Shown here in pieces: positions 42,606 to 51,937 of a stretch of DNA of 64,000 nucleotides; the first letter of the stretch is position 1, and every line of letters begins with the position of its first letter. The notes under the pieces are model-generated. The model had not been told where the DNA came from and ran no database searches. It saw only the letters and a program-made list of their open reading frames with translations. Source of the DNA: UBA2589 sp038120095. Lineage in GTDB: Bacteria; Gemmatimonadota; Gemmatimonadetes; Longimicrobiales; Gaopeijiaceae. A program made the translations under genes and the position numbers. The stretch lies in NCBI GenBank assembly GCA_038120095.1, contig JAYOKZ010000001.1, positions 124,001-188,000 on the forward strand, written 5' to 3'.

Positions 42606-43088
42606 ATGACCGTAGGAAGATTCCGAGGTTTTCTCATCGCAGGAGCACTGCTCACGGCCCCCGTGAACGTGAGCGGCCAAATGACGGTCGGCCCACTCCT
42701 CGGCTACGAGAACGACGCAGGCTTCGGGATCGGTGCGAGCCTTGGAAACGCTTTGGGGGATCTGGGGGATCTGGGGGAGGGCTTCGGTTGGCTGGCCGAT
42801 CTGATCGTGTTCTTCCCTGATGCCGGGAGCTATGCCGAACTGAACGGCAACGTGACGTACGACATCCCGCTCGACGACTCGAACGTCGTCCCCTTCGTGC
42901 TCGGCGGTCTGAATCTGGCACGAACGTCGATCGCGGGAGACTCCAATACGAGCCTCGGCCTGAACCTGGGAGGCGGTGTCGACTTCGACCTGGGCACGTT
43001 CCGACCGACCGCGGGCGTCCGGGCGCAGCTCGAGGGCGGGGATGGCCTGATCTTCTTCATCACTCTGCCTCTTCAGACCGGCGGCTGA
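42606..43088 (+). CDS. small outer-membrane beta-barrel protein
   Basis: The 160-residue product has a signal peptide (GFLIAGALLTAPVNVSGQ) and then strands of a small barrel: MTVGPLLGYENDAGFGIGAS, AELNGNVTYDIPLDD, NVVPFVLGGLNLARTSI, LGLNLGGGVDFDLG and FRPTAGVRAQLEGG. GDLGDLGEGFGWLADLIVFF is a loop rich in Gly, Asp and Leu; the DNA carries a short GGGGGATCT repeat there. GAGGG at 42592-42596 supports ATG 42606. It resembles the OmpA/OmpW-like 8-strand barrels. Function unknown. Confidence 0.75.
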   Translation: MTVGRFRGFLIAGALLTAPVNVSGQMTVGPLLGYENDAGFGIGASLGNALGDLGDLGEGFGWLADLIVFFPDAGSYAELNGNVTYDIPLDDSNVVPFVLGGLNLARTSIAGDSNTSLGLNLGGGVDFDLGTFRPTAGVRAQLEGGDGLIFFITLPLQTGG

Positions 43089-43268
43089 CTCCGACCGCTC
43101 CACCCATCCACATACCGGACGATCCCGCAGCGCACCATCTCGGACAGGGGTCGTCTCGGGCGTGGCGTCCTGGCCCGGCATGGCGCGCATCCCGCGACCC
43201 GGCCCATGTTGCCCGTCCTTCGACGGATCGGCCGGATCCGACGATCTTCCGACTTTCCCGCCACGACC

Positions 43269-44927
43269 ATGCTCCAGGTATCCAAGGCGCGCTGCGTGTG
43301 CATCGCCCTGCCCCTCGTCCTTGCTGCCTGCACACCCGCAGCCTCCGAGCCGTTCGATGTCGTCGAAGCGACAATCCTCGAGATGCAGGAAGCGATGGAG
43401 GAAGGTCGGGTCACCTCCCGCGACCTCGTCGAAGCGCACCTGCTTCGGATCGCGATGTACGAGGACCAGGTGAACGCCGTGATCACGGTGAACAAGCATG
43501 CTCTCGCCGAAGCAGACCGACTGGATCGGGAACGAGCCGAAGGTCGCGTCCGCGGACCACTGCACGGAATTCCGGTGGCACTCAAGGACAACGTGCACAC
43601 GACTGACATCCGAACCACCGGAGGGGCCGTCGCATTCGAGAACCTGATCCCGCCGTACGATGCGACGCTGACCACCAACCTTCGCGAGGCGGGCGCGGTC
43701 ATACTCGCGAAGACGGTCATGACGGAGCTCGCCAACTTCACCGCCGCGGGGATGCCGGGGAATTACAGCGCCGTCGGTGGCTACGGCCTCAATCCCTACG
43801 ATCCGCGGCGAGACCCCCGCGAGGGCAGGAATGACGGGCGCCCAATCCTTGGAGTCGGTGGATCCAGCTCCGGGATCGGAACGGCCATGAGCTTCTGGGC
43901 CGGCAACGTGGGCACTGAAACGTCCGGGTCGATCCTGTCTCCGGCCAATGCCAACATGCTCGCCGGCATCAAGCCGACGGTTGGTCGTATCAGCCGCTGG
44001 GGGGTCATTCCCATCACGGGCGATCAGGATACCGCAGGACCGATGACACGCACCGTCGCCGATGCTGCAATCATGATGGGTGTCCTGGAAGGCTCCTCGC
44101 CGGACCCGAACGACCCGGCTACGACTGTGTGCTCACCCCCGCAGGGCAATGACTATACCGCGTATCTGAACGCCAACGGCCTGCAGGGAGCACGGATCGG
44201 GATTCCCCGGGCCATGTACTACGACTCCGTGCGGACGCCGGGTCAGGACCGTTGGAGTGGAGGGCTGGCCGAGGAGGCCCGCCAGGCGATGGATGAGGCC
44301 ATTCAGATCCTGCGTGACCAGGGTGCGACCATCGTCGACCCGGCCGATATCCCCAGTGTCCTCGATCCGGATCCGGCACAGAATCTCATGACCGCGGGGG
44401 CAAGCAGCGTCCTCTTCTACGGAATGAAGCGGGACTTCAACGTCTGGCTCTCGACCCTCGGTGAGGCTGCACCAGTGAACACGCTCACCGAACTCCGCGA
44501 GTGGAACGAGGAGCATCGCCGGGCAGGCTCCCTGAAGTACGACCAGCTTCGCCTCGACCAGTCAGACGCCATCGACCTCGAGGCAGACCGTGCGACGTAC
44601 GAAGCGGACCGCGCCCGTGACCTCCTTCTCAACGGAGAGAGGGGGATCGATGCAGCCATGGCGGCGCACGATCTCGATGCCCTGCTCTTTCCGGGCTCGG
44701 GCGGTGCCGGCATCGCCGCGCGACCCGGCTACCCGACGGTGATCGTGCCGTTTGCGCTCATCGAGTCGGAGTACGATCCGCCCCTGCCAGCCGGATTCGA
44801 TGTCCAGCCGCGTCCCTTCGGGGTCAGCTTCACCGGGAGTGCCTGCAGCGAGCCACGCCTGATCGAACTCGCCTACGCCTTCGAACAGGCCTCCATGAGG
44901 AGAATCGCACCTCCCGGCATGCGCTGA
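43269..44927 (+). CDS. amidase-signature lipoprotein
   Basis: The 552-residue product has a lipobox (LAAC followed by Thr-Pro). The amidase signature has the Ser-cisSer-Lys triad: Lys in PVALKDNVHTTD, cis-Ser in GGSSSGIGTAM and the nucleophile in GTETSGSILSPAN. It should hydrolyse amides outside the cytoplasm. IKPTVGRISRWGVIPI and DQDTAGPMTRTV are also typical. Its stop is 12 bases before the M20 peptidase gene, so the two are likely in one operon acting together on peptides or amides in the periplasm. Confidence 0.92.
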   Translation: MLQVSKARCVCIALPLVLAACTPAASEPFDVVEATILEMQEAMEEGRVTSRDLVEAHLLRIAMYEDQVNAVITVNKHALAEADRLDRERAEGRVRGPLHGIPVALKDNVHTTDIRTTGGAVAFENLIPPYDATLTTNLREAGAVILAKTVMTELANFTAAGMPGNYSAVGGYGLNPYDPRRDPREGRNDGRPILGVGGSSSGIGTAMSFWAGNVGTETSGSILSPANANMLAGIKPTVGRISRWGVIPITGDQDTAGPMTRTVADAAIMMGVLEGSSPDPNDPATTVCSPPQGNDYTAYLNANGLQGARIGIPRAMYYDSVRTPGQDRWSGGLAEEARQAMDEAIQILRDQGATIVDPADIPSVLDPDPAQNLMTAGASSVLFYGMKRDFNVWLSTLGEAAPVNTLTELREWNEEHRRAGSLKYDQLRLDQSDAIDLEADRATYEADRARDLLLNGERGIDAAMAAHDLDALLFPGSGGAGIAARPGYPTVIVPFALIESEYDPPLPAGFDVQPRPFGVSFTGSACSEPRLIELAYAFEQASMRRIAPPGMR

Positions 44928-44939
44928 CGTCTGAGCAGG

Positions 44940-46283
44940 ATGTCCGTCTTTACGGAGCAAGGCCCAGCACCCTTCCGACGGGCTGCCGGCGGAGTGCTGC
45001 TTCTCGGCCTCTTTCTCGCGCGGAGTGTGGCGGGCCAGTCGGCTGAAGAACTGCAGCTGTTGGCGTGGGTCGACGACCACAGAGGTGAGGCAGTCGACCT
45101 GCTCGAGCAGATCACAAACATCAACAGCTACACACTCAATCCGGATGGAGTCCGGGAGGTCGCCCGGGTCCTCGCTCCGCATTTCGACGCCCTCGGCTTC
45201 GAAACCCGCTGGATCGACGGCTCTGCCTTCGAGCGGAGCGGCCATCTTTTCGCGGAACGCCGGGGCACGAGCCCGCGGATGCTCCTCATCGGCCACCTCG
45301 ATACCGTGTTCCCCGAGGATGATCCGTTCGACACGTTCAGGCTCGTGGACGATACAACCGTCGCCGGGCCTGGCGTCGGAGACATGAAGGGTGGTCTCGT
45401 CATCATCCTTCAGGCGCTTCAGGCTCTCCACGCTCAGCAACTGCTCGACGACGCGAACATCACCGTCGCGCTGATCGGTGATGAAGAGCGCAGCGGATCA
45501 CCGCGCGAACTCGCACGGAGAGACCTCGTCGAGGCCGCACGCTGGGCGGACGTCGCCCTCGGTTTCGAAGGGCTCGAGACCGCCACATCCGCTGCGATCG
45601 CCCGCCGTGGGGCCACGGGCTGGACCCTGACGACCCGGGGGATCCGGGGGCACTCCTCGCGAATCTTCGATGACGAAATCGGCTATGGAGCCATCTTCGA
45701 GGCTGCCCGAATTCTGAACTCGTTCCGTGAGGAATTCGCAGCTGAAGCGTTCCTCACGTTCAGTCCGGGGCTTCTCCTCGGCGGGAGCGAGATCTCGCGC
45801 GACGAGATCAGCAGCAGCGGCACCGCCTCAGGTCTGTCGAATGTCGTGGCCGAGAGCGTCGTCGCGACCGGGGACCTCCGGACCATCTCGCGCGAGCAGG
45901 GTCAGCGCGTGATCGAGCGAATGACCGAGATCGCAGAAGATCACCTCCCGGGGACGAGCGCGACGCTGGAATTTCGCGGCATTCCGGAGGGCATGCCCCC
46001 GAAACCGGGCAGCGAGCGACTCTTCGAACTGTACGACGAAACCAGTCAGGACCTCGGATTCGGTCCGGTCGATCTCATCGACCCGATGCGGCTCGGGGGT
46101 GCTGACATTTCTACCGCCGCGCCCTACGTCGATGGAGCGCTCGCCGCGATCGGGGGCATGGGAGCAGGTTGGCACTCCCCGGACGAGACGGCCGATCTGA
46201 AGAAGATCACCATCCGCACGAAATTGGCGGCCACCTTCATCCTTCGCCTCATGCGAACGCAATGGTCGCGAGGGTCCGACTGA
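44940..46283 (+). CDS. exported M20-family carboxypeptidase
   Basis: The 447-residue protein has a hydrophobic N-terminal signal (AGGVLLLGLFLARSVAGQ) and an M20 metallopeptidase: LLIGHLDTVFPEDDPF, GPGVGDMKGGLVIIL and IGDEERSGS carry the two-zinc ligands, and WHSPDETADL gives the last His. ARRGATGWTLTTRGIRGHSS is the lid domain. It looks most like glutamate carboxypeptidases (CPG2). It follows the amidase by 12 bases and likely shares its transcript. A 398-base gap follows. Confidence 0.9.
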   Translation: MSVFTEQGPAPFRRAAGGVLLLGLFLARSVAGQSAEELQLLAWVDDHRGEAVDLLEQITNINSYTLNPDGVREVARVLAPHFDALGFETRWIDGSAFERSGHLFAERRGTSPRMLLIGHLDTVFPEDDPFDTFRLVDDTTVAGPGVGDMKGGLVIILQALQALHAQQLLDDANITVALIGDEERSGSPRELARRDLVEAARWADVALGFEGLETATSAAIARRGATGWTLTTRGIRGHSSRIFDDEIGYGAIFEAARILNSFREEFAAEAFLTFSPGLLLGGSEISRDEISSSGTASGLSNVVAESVVATGDLRTISREQGQRVIERMTEIAEDHLPGTSATLEFRGIPEGMPPKPGSERLFELYDETSQDLGFGPVDLIDPMRLGGADISTAAPYVDGALAAIGGMGAGWHSPDETADLKKITIRTKLAATFILRLMRTQWSRGSD

Positions 46284-46681
46284 CGATTACCCCGTAGGTG
46301 GCCCGGGGCCGTCGACGTCGGGGCCGGCCGCCCCCGAAGATGATCCAGAGCCCAGCTGCTCGGGCCTCACGGCGACTCCTCGATTGCTGCGGCAACGATT
46401 CAGCGTGGCATGACTCCGCGCGGTGACAACGCCGCGCAAAGGTGCGACCCTTGCCGTCCAGTTCGATCGAGCGACAGCTTCCGAGTGTACAGGATCCGGT
46501 AACGAGACCAGCGGACTTTACCCCCCATGCGAAGGAGCTCCGTGAGGCGACTTGGCCCGTGCTGCCTGATCGAAATCGCCTGCCCCACGCCTGCCATCCC
46601 CGAGATGGCTCCTGTCGAGCCGGAGGTCGGGGTGATCCTCGATCTTGATGCCGCACCCGAGGCCTCCACCGGGGCTCTTCC
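46284..46681. other. 398-base intergenic region, nothing recognised
   Basis: The gap lies between the M20 peptidase stop and the fabH start. It begins with a GC-rich piece holding CGGGGCCG twice (46304-46311 and 46319-46326), which may fold and act as a terminator. The rest has no tRNA, no clear promoter and only short open frames without a supported start, so I assign no gene. Confidence 0.6.
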
Positions 46682-47827
46682 ATGACGTACGCTGCAATCA
46701 CGGGATGGGGCTCCTGCATGCCCCCTGCGGTCCTCTCGAATGACGATCTCTCCACCTTCCTCGACACCTCGGACGACTGGATCAGGAGTCGCACCGGGAT
46801 GAGAGAGAGGCGGGTCTCGCACGTCTCCGCAACCGAGCTGGCGACGCTCGCCGCCAAGCGGGCACTGGCGTGTGCAGATCTGGACCCGACAGAACTGGAC
46901 CTCATCGTTTATGGGGGCGTGAGTAACGAGGAACTCTGCCCGAACAGCGCCTCTGGCGTCCAGATCTCCCTGGGTGCGACTCGGGCGGCCTCGATGGACT
47001 TGAACACGGCGTGCACGAGCTTCTGCTACGGCCTCGCCGTCGCAACCGGGATGATCCGGACGGGCCAGATCCGAAACGCCGTCGTGATCGGCACCGAGTT
47101 GATCAGCCGCTACATGGATTGGAGCAATCGGAACGTCGCCGTGCTCTTCGGCGACGGATCAGCAGCCGTGGTGCTCCAGGCTACGGACAACGAGGAGGGC
47201 ATGCTTGCCAGCGTTCTCGGCTGCGACGCTACGGCTCGAGCGACGCTGCGGGTTCGAGGGTTCGGCTGTGGCTATTCCGGCTACGGCATCACGCTGGGGG
47301 ACACGTTCTGGGACTTCGACGGCCAGCAGATTTTCAAGAGGGCCGTGCTGGGTATGTCTCGAGCGTCAACGGACGTTCTCGCACAATCGGGTCTTTCCGC
47401 CGATGACATTTCGCTGGTCGTTCCACATCAGGCGAACCTCCGCATCATCGAATCCGTTGCGAAGCACGCCCGGATCCCCATGGACCGGGTCATGCTCACG
47501 GTCGAGAAGTACGGCAACATGAGCGCCGCGACCGTACCCGTTGCACTCGTCGAAGCATTGGAGGGTGGCCGGGTCCAGCCAGAGAGTTGGCTCCTGATGC
47601 CGGCATTCGGTGGCGGGCTCACCTACTGCTCACTCCTCGTGAAGTGGGGCCACCGCACGACCCCACTGGCTCAGAGTCCTGACCGGCTACCGCCCTGCGA
47701 GGAGTCCGCCCTGCAGATGGTCAACCGCATCCGGGAGAATCAGGATCCCTACGGCCGCTCGAGGGATGGCCTGCTCGCCCCCGACTTTCCGGAAACGCGA
47801 CTCGAACACGGATGGTCCGAGGACTAG
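46682..47827 (+). CDS. fabH: beta-ketoacyl-ACP synthase III-like protein with C-terminal extension
   Basis: The 381-residue protein has the KAS III fold and triad: Cys111 in LNTACTSFCYG, His in PHQANLRIIE and Asn in YGNMSAAT. DDWIRSRTGMRERRV and NSASGVQISLGATRA are family-typical. FabH condenses acetyl-CoA (or a branched acyl-CoA) with malonyl-ACP to start fatty acid synthesis. Residues after about 325 form an extra polar tail of about 50 residues absent from usual FabH (about 320). No other fab genes are adjacent, so it may be a second copy or a specialised starter enzyme. Confidence 0.9.
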   Translation: MTYAAITGWGSCMPPAVLSNDDLSTFLDTSDDWIRSRTGMRERRVSHVSATELATLAAKRALACADLDPTELDLIVYGGVSNEELCPNSASGVQISLGATRAASMDLNTACTSFCYGLAVATGMIRTGQIRNAVVIGTELISRYMDWSNRNVAVLFGDGSAAVVLQATDNEEGMLASVLGCDATARATLRVRGFGCGYSGYGITLGDTFWDFDGQQIFKRAVLGMSRASTDVLAQSGLSADDISLVVPHQANLRIIESVAKHARIPMDRVMLTVEKYGNMSAATVPVALVEALEGGRVQPESWLLMPAFGGGLTYCSLLVKWGHRTTPLAQSPDRLPPCEESALQMVNRIRENQDPYGRSRDGLLAPDFPETRLEHGWSED

Positions 47828-47931
47828 CGGGTCCTTGCCAGCACCCCGGTTGTCGGGGAGTTTGCGCACCGCTTTCGACCGGTCGGCCGCCCCCGCCCGG
47901 GCTCTTCCTCTCTGCCTCCTCGAGTGCTCGG

Positions 47932-50256
47932 ATGCGCACCCTCCTGAATCACCTCTCGTCTCCACCCCTGGTGGGGGTCTTTCTCGCGATCGTCCTCCTC
48001 CCCGGGATCGTGGGCGCTCAGGCGCAAGGGGAACGCCGGACGTCCGTCATCGACGGGTCACCCCCGCCCGTGGCACCGGAGTCCATCACGCGCGACAGCC
48101 GTGGCCGTGCCACCGTTCGAGCCATTCGCCTCGACGCGCCACTTGTTCTCGACGGGCGCCTCGACGAGGCCGTCTACCAGGACCACCAGCCGTTCGGAGA
48201 CTTCATTCAGGTGGTCCCTGTCGCGGGGAACCCATCGTCCGAGCGTACCGATGTCTGGGTCACATTCGACGACGAGAACATCTACTTCACGTGTCGCTGC
48301 TGGGAGTCGGCGCCGCCCGGGGACTGGGTCATCAACGAGTATCGAAGAGACACGGCAGGCCTGCGCAATAACGAACACTTCGGTGTGATGCTGGACACGT
48401 TCTACGACCGCCGGAACGGCATGATCTTCTACGCCAACCCACTCGGGGCTCGAGCCGACTACGCGGTCGTTGGGGAGGGGAGTCCGAACAGCGACTGGAA
48501 TCCTGTCTGGGACGTCGCCGGCGGCACCTTCGATGGGGGTTGGATCGTCGAGATGGCCATCCCCTTCAAGTCGCTGCGCTACTCCGCGGGCCCCGACAGG
48601 ATGTGGGGCCTGCAGCTGCGTCGTGCGATCCGCCACAAGAACGAATGGACGTACCTCAACCCGGTCCCACCCGTGCTCGCCGGGCCACAGGCCATGAACC
48701 GGATCTCTGCGGGGGGCACGCTGGTCGGACTCGACCTGCCGGCGGCGGGGAGCAACGTGGAACTCAAGCCGTATGCGATCGGAGGCCTGTCTACGAATCG
48801 ACTGACGACGCCGGCGATCGAAAATGAGGGCACGGGCGACATCGGCCTCGACCTCAAGTACGGCATTACGGCGAACCTGACCGCCGATGTGACGGTCAAC
48901 ACGGACTTCGCCCAGGTGGAGGTCGATGAGCAGCAGGTCAACCTGACCCGATTCAGCCTCTTCTTCCCGGAGAAGCGCGACTTCTTCCTCGAAGGCCGGG
49001 GGGTGTTCGATTTCGGTCAGGGCGGGAGCGGCGGTTTTGGAAGAGGGGGGGGCGGCGGCTTTCGTCGTGGTGGCGGGGATCGGCCCACCCTGTTCTACAG
49101 TCGCCGGATCGGCCTCGATCAGGGTTCGGTGGTCCCCATTCGCGGCGGTGGTCGTGTGACCGGCAAGGTCGGGGCCTTCAACGTGGGACTGGTCAACATC
49201 CAGACGGGGGACGTCGAGTCTGCCGGAATCGAAAGCACCAACTATTCGGTGGTCCGCATCCAGCGCGATATCCTGACTCGGAGTTCGATCGGCGCGATCT
49301 TCACGAATCGGTCCATCGCGGTCGGGTCGAACGGCTCGAACCAGGTCTACGGTGTCGATGCGGCACTCGGGCTCAGCCAGAATTTCGAGGTCGGCGCGTA
49401 CTGGGCCCGGACACGGACGCCCTCCCTGACGGGTGATGACCGGAGCTGGCAGGCTGCGCTGAACTACAATGGCGACCGTTACGGGGCCTCGGCCTCACGC
49501 CTCAAGGTCGGAGACTCCTTCAACCCGGAAGTCGGTTTCCTGCGGCGCAGTGACTTCCAGCAGACCGCAGGCAGCCTGCGCTTCAGTCCCCGTCCTGCGT
49601 CGATCGATGCCATCCGGAAGCTCACGTGGCAGACCGATCTCAACTACTTCGAAGACGGAAGCGGACGGTTGCAATCCCGGCGCCAGACCGCGCGCTTCGA
49701 TGTCGAGATGGAAAACAGTGACCGTTGGTCCTTCGAGGGCATTCGTGAATTCGAGCGTCTCGACGACCCCTTCGCGATCACCAGAGACCAGGACATCCCG
49801 ATCGGGCGCTACTCGTTCCAGAGCCAGCGCATCTCGTACAACGGTGGACCACAACGGAGACTTGCGGGCAATGTCTCGTTTCAGTGGGGTGACTTCTACC
49901 ACGGTACGATTCGGTCTCTCAGTGTAAACCAGGGTCGTGTCGTGGTGTCGGATCACCTCTCCATGGAACCGGGGGTCAGTTTCAACGTCCTCGATTTGCC
50001 GGAGGGAGAGCAGACTCAGGCTGTCCTCCGCCTCCGCACGGACTACGCGTTCACGCCGCGGATGTTCGCGAGCGCCCTCTTGCAGTACAACGACGCCGAT
50101 CGGATCCTGTCCAGCAACGTCCGCTTCCGTTGGGAGTACGCACCCGGCAGTGAACTCTTCGTGGTCTGGACTGACGAACGGGATCGGACGCCCCATGGCC
50201 CGGGACTCAGGACACGCGGACTCGCGATCAAGGCAACACGGCTGCTCAGGTTTTAG
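47932..50256 (+). CDS. DUF5916 outer-membrane protein (second copy)
   Basis: The 774-residue product has a signal peptide (GVFLAIVLLPGIVGAQ), a CBM9-like domain at about residues 65-245 (LVLDGRLDEAVYQDHQPFG, EMAIPFKSLRYS) and the DUF5916 barrel with VNTDFAQVEVDEQQVNLTRF, FPEKRDFFLEG and FYSRRIGLDQG. A Gly/Arg-rich insert at about residues 360-385 contains a G8 homopolymer at 49045-49052. Paralog of the gene at 10588-12888. It is 22 bases upstream of an M28 peptidase gene, and the sulfatase gene overlaps that, so the three form an operon. Confidence 0.87.
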   Translation: MRTLLNHLSSPPLVGVFLAIVLLPGIVGAQAQGERRTSVIDGSPPPVAPESITRDSRGRATVRAIRLDAPLVLDGRLDEAVYQDHQPFGDFIQVVPVAGNPSSERTDVWVTFDDENIYFTCRCWESAPPGDWVINEYRRDTAGLRNNEHFGVMLDTFYDRRNGMIFYANPLGARADYAVVGEGSPNSDWNPVWDVAGGTFDGGWIVEMAIPFKSLRYSAGPDRMWGLQLRRAIRHKNEWTYLNPVPPVLAGPQAMNRISAGGTLVGLDLPAAGSNVELKPYAIGGLSTNRLTTPAIENEGTGDIGLDLKYGITANLTADVTVNTDFAQVEVDEQQVNLTRFSLFFPEKRDFFLEGRGVFDFGQGGSGGFGRGGGGGFRRGGGDRPTLFYSRRIGLDQGSVVPIRGGGRVTGKVGAFNVGLVNIQTGDVESAGIESTNYSVVRIQRDILTRSSIGAIFTNRSIAVGSNGSNQVYGVDAALGLSQNFEVGAYWARTRTPSLTGDDRSWQAALNYNGDRYGASASRLKVGDSFNPEVGFLRRSDFQQTAGSLRFSPRPASIDAIRKLTWQTDLNYFEDGSGRLQSRRQTARFDVEMENSDRWSFEGIREFERLDDPFAITRDQDIPIGRYSFQSQRISYNGGPQRRLAGNVSFQWGDFYHGTIRSLSVNQGRVVVSDHLSMEPGVSFNVLDLPEGEQTQAVLRLRTDYAFTPRMFASALLQYNDADRILSSNVRFRWEYAPGSELFVVWTDERDRTPHGPGLRTRGLAIKATRLLRF
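49045..49052 (+). repeat. G8 homopolymer inside DUF5916 gene
   Basis: Eight consecutive G bases lie in the segment encoding the Gly/Arg-rich insert. A one-base slip would shift the frame and truncate the barrel. Confidence 0.75.
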
Positions 50257-50278
50257 GGCGGCGAAGGAACCTCTCACA

Positions 50279-51937
50279 ATGCGCTCGAACGTTCTCACCC
50301 TTGCCCTTCTCGCCTCCATGACTGCCTGCTCGGGCGGAGCGACCTCGGATGGTCCCTCCGGGGCCGCATCCATCACGGAGGGGGAGATCGCCCATCACAT
50401 CGAGGTGCTGGCCTCCGACGAGTTTGGAGGTCGGGCACCATCCTCCCCGGGGGAGGAGTTGACGGTTGCCTACCTCGCGGAGGAGTTCGCCTCGTACGGC
50501 CTGCGCCCCGGCAACGGTGACAGCTTCTTTCAGGATGTACCCCTCGTCGACATCACGGTCGATCCGGATCAGGCGCCCTTCACGATCGAGGGCCGAGGTG
50601 GGTCCATGCGCTTCGCCTACGCGGACGATGTCGTGACGTGGACGACACGTGTCGTCGAGTCCTCCGCGGTCGAAAACAGCGAAATGGTCTTCGTGGGGTA
50701 CGGGATCGTCGCGCCGGAGTACGGCTGGAATGACTACGAGGGGATCGATGTCACGGGGAAAACCGTCGTGATCCTCGTCAACGACCCCGGTTACGCGACG
50801 CAGGATGACGCGGTCTTCAACGGCAACTCGATGACGTACTACGGCCGGTGGACGTACAAATTCGAGGAGGCCGCGCGTCAGGGTGCCGCCGCCGCCCTGA
50901 TCGTGCACCAGACCGCACCGGCTGCATACGGGTGGGAAACGGTTCGAAACAGCTGGACCGGCCCGCAGTTCAATCTCCAGCCCGAGGACGGTAACGCCGG
51001 ACGTGTCGCCATCGAGGGGTGGATGACCGAAGAGACGAGCCGCGCCGTCTTCGAACGCGCCGGCCTGGACTTCGACGCGCTCTACGCTCAGGCTGCGACG
51101 GGGACGCTGCGTCCTGTCGAATTGGGCCTCGAACTGACCACTGCCGTACGAAATCAGCTGCGGTTCTCGAACTCCCGTAATGTGGTGGCACTTCTGCCGG
51201 GCTCGGAAGCTCCCGACGAGTACTTCGTGTACATCGCCCACTGGGATCACTTCGGAACGGACCAGGCCCTCGTTGATGCCGGTGAGGACGGCATCTACAA
51301 CGGCGCGCTCGACAACGCATCCGGCACGGCCGCCATGCTCGAGCTGGCCGAGGCGTACGCCAGTCTTCCCGAAGCGCCACGACGTTCCGTCGTATTTCTT
51401 GCGGTAACGGCGGAGGAGCAGGGCCTCCTTGGGTCCGCTCATTACGCCGCAGAACCCGTATTTCCCCTTGCCCAGACTGTCGCGGGATTGAACATGGACG
51501 GACTCAGCAACTTCGGCCCGACCCGGGAGCTGGTGGTGCAGGGCTACGGCATGTCCGAACTCGACATGATTGCCGATGCGGCAGCAGCCGCTCAGGGGCG
51601 CCGGATCGATCCCGATCCGGAACCCGAGAAAGGGTACTACTTCCGGTCAGACCACTTCGAGCTCGCCAAGCTCGGCGTGCCCATGATCTACCCGGGCGGC
51701 GGGATCGATCATGTTGAGCGGGGATCGGAATACGGCCTCGAAATGAATGCGCGTTACACGCGCGAGCGATATCACATGGTCACCGACGAGTTCGATGAGA
51801 CCTGGGATCTGACCGGCGCCGTCGACGACGTCCTCCTCTATTACGAGATTGGCGCCGCTGTCATCCAGTCCGACCGCTGGCCCAACTGGAACGAGGGGAC
51901 CGAATTCCGAGCGATCCGAGAGGAGAGTCGACGATGA
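50279..51937 (+). CDS. M28-family metallopeptidase lipoprotein with PA-like insert
   Basis: The 552-residue product has a lipobox (MTAC followed by Ser-Gly). A protease-associated-like insert lies at about residues 120-330 (VFVGYGIVAPEYGWNDYEG, AARQGAAAALIVHQTAP). The M28 zinc centre is complete: AHWDHFG, GALDNASG, VTAEEQGLLGS, LNMDGLSNF and FRSDHFELAKLGVP. AAGGA at 50264-50268 precedes ATG 50279. It overlaps the sulfatase gene by four bases, so peptidase and sulfatase are made together, presumably to break down extracellular sulfated or glycosylated protein material. Confidence 0.93.
   Translation: MRSNVLTLALLASMTACSGGATSDGPSGAASITEGEIAHHIEVLASDEFGGRAPSSPGEELTVAYLAEEFASYGLRPGNGDSFFQDVPLVDITVDPDQAPFTIEGRGGSMRFAYADDVVTWTTRVVESSAVENSEMVFVGYGIVAPEYGWNDYEGIDVTGKTVVILVNDPGYATQDDAVFNGNSMTYYGRWTYKFEEAARQGAAAALIVHQTAPAAYGWETVRNSWTGPQFNLQPEDGNAGRVAIEGWMTEETSRAVFERAGLDFDALYAQAATGTLRPVELGLELTTAVRNQLRFSNSRNVVALLPGSEAPDEYFVYIAHWDHFGTDQALVDAGEDGIYNGALDNASGTAAMLELAEAYASLPEAPRRSVVFLAVTAEEQGLLGSAHYAAEPVFPLAQTVAGLNMDGLSNFGPTRELVVQGYGMSELDMIADAAAAAQGRRIDPDPEPEKGYYFRSDHFELAKLGVPMIYPGGGIDHVERGSEYGLEMNARYTRERYHMVTDEFDETWDLTGAVDDVLLYYEIGAAVIQSDRWPNWNEGTEFRAIREESRR

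Noticed and set aside
46284..46681. Possible small gene or tRNA in the 398-base gap before fabH
   Set aside because: No T-loop GTTCGANTC, no cloverleaf and no frame with a ribosome binding site or motif.
50246..51442. Open frame of 398 codons on the minus strand
   Set aside because: It is antisense to the M28 peptidase with a complete zinc site.
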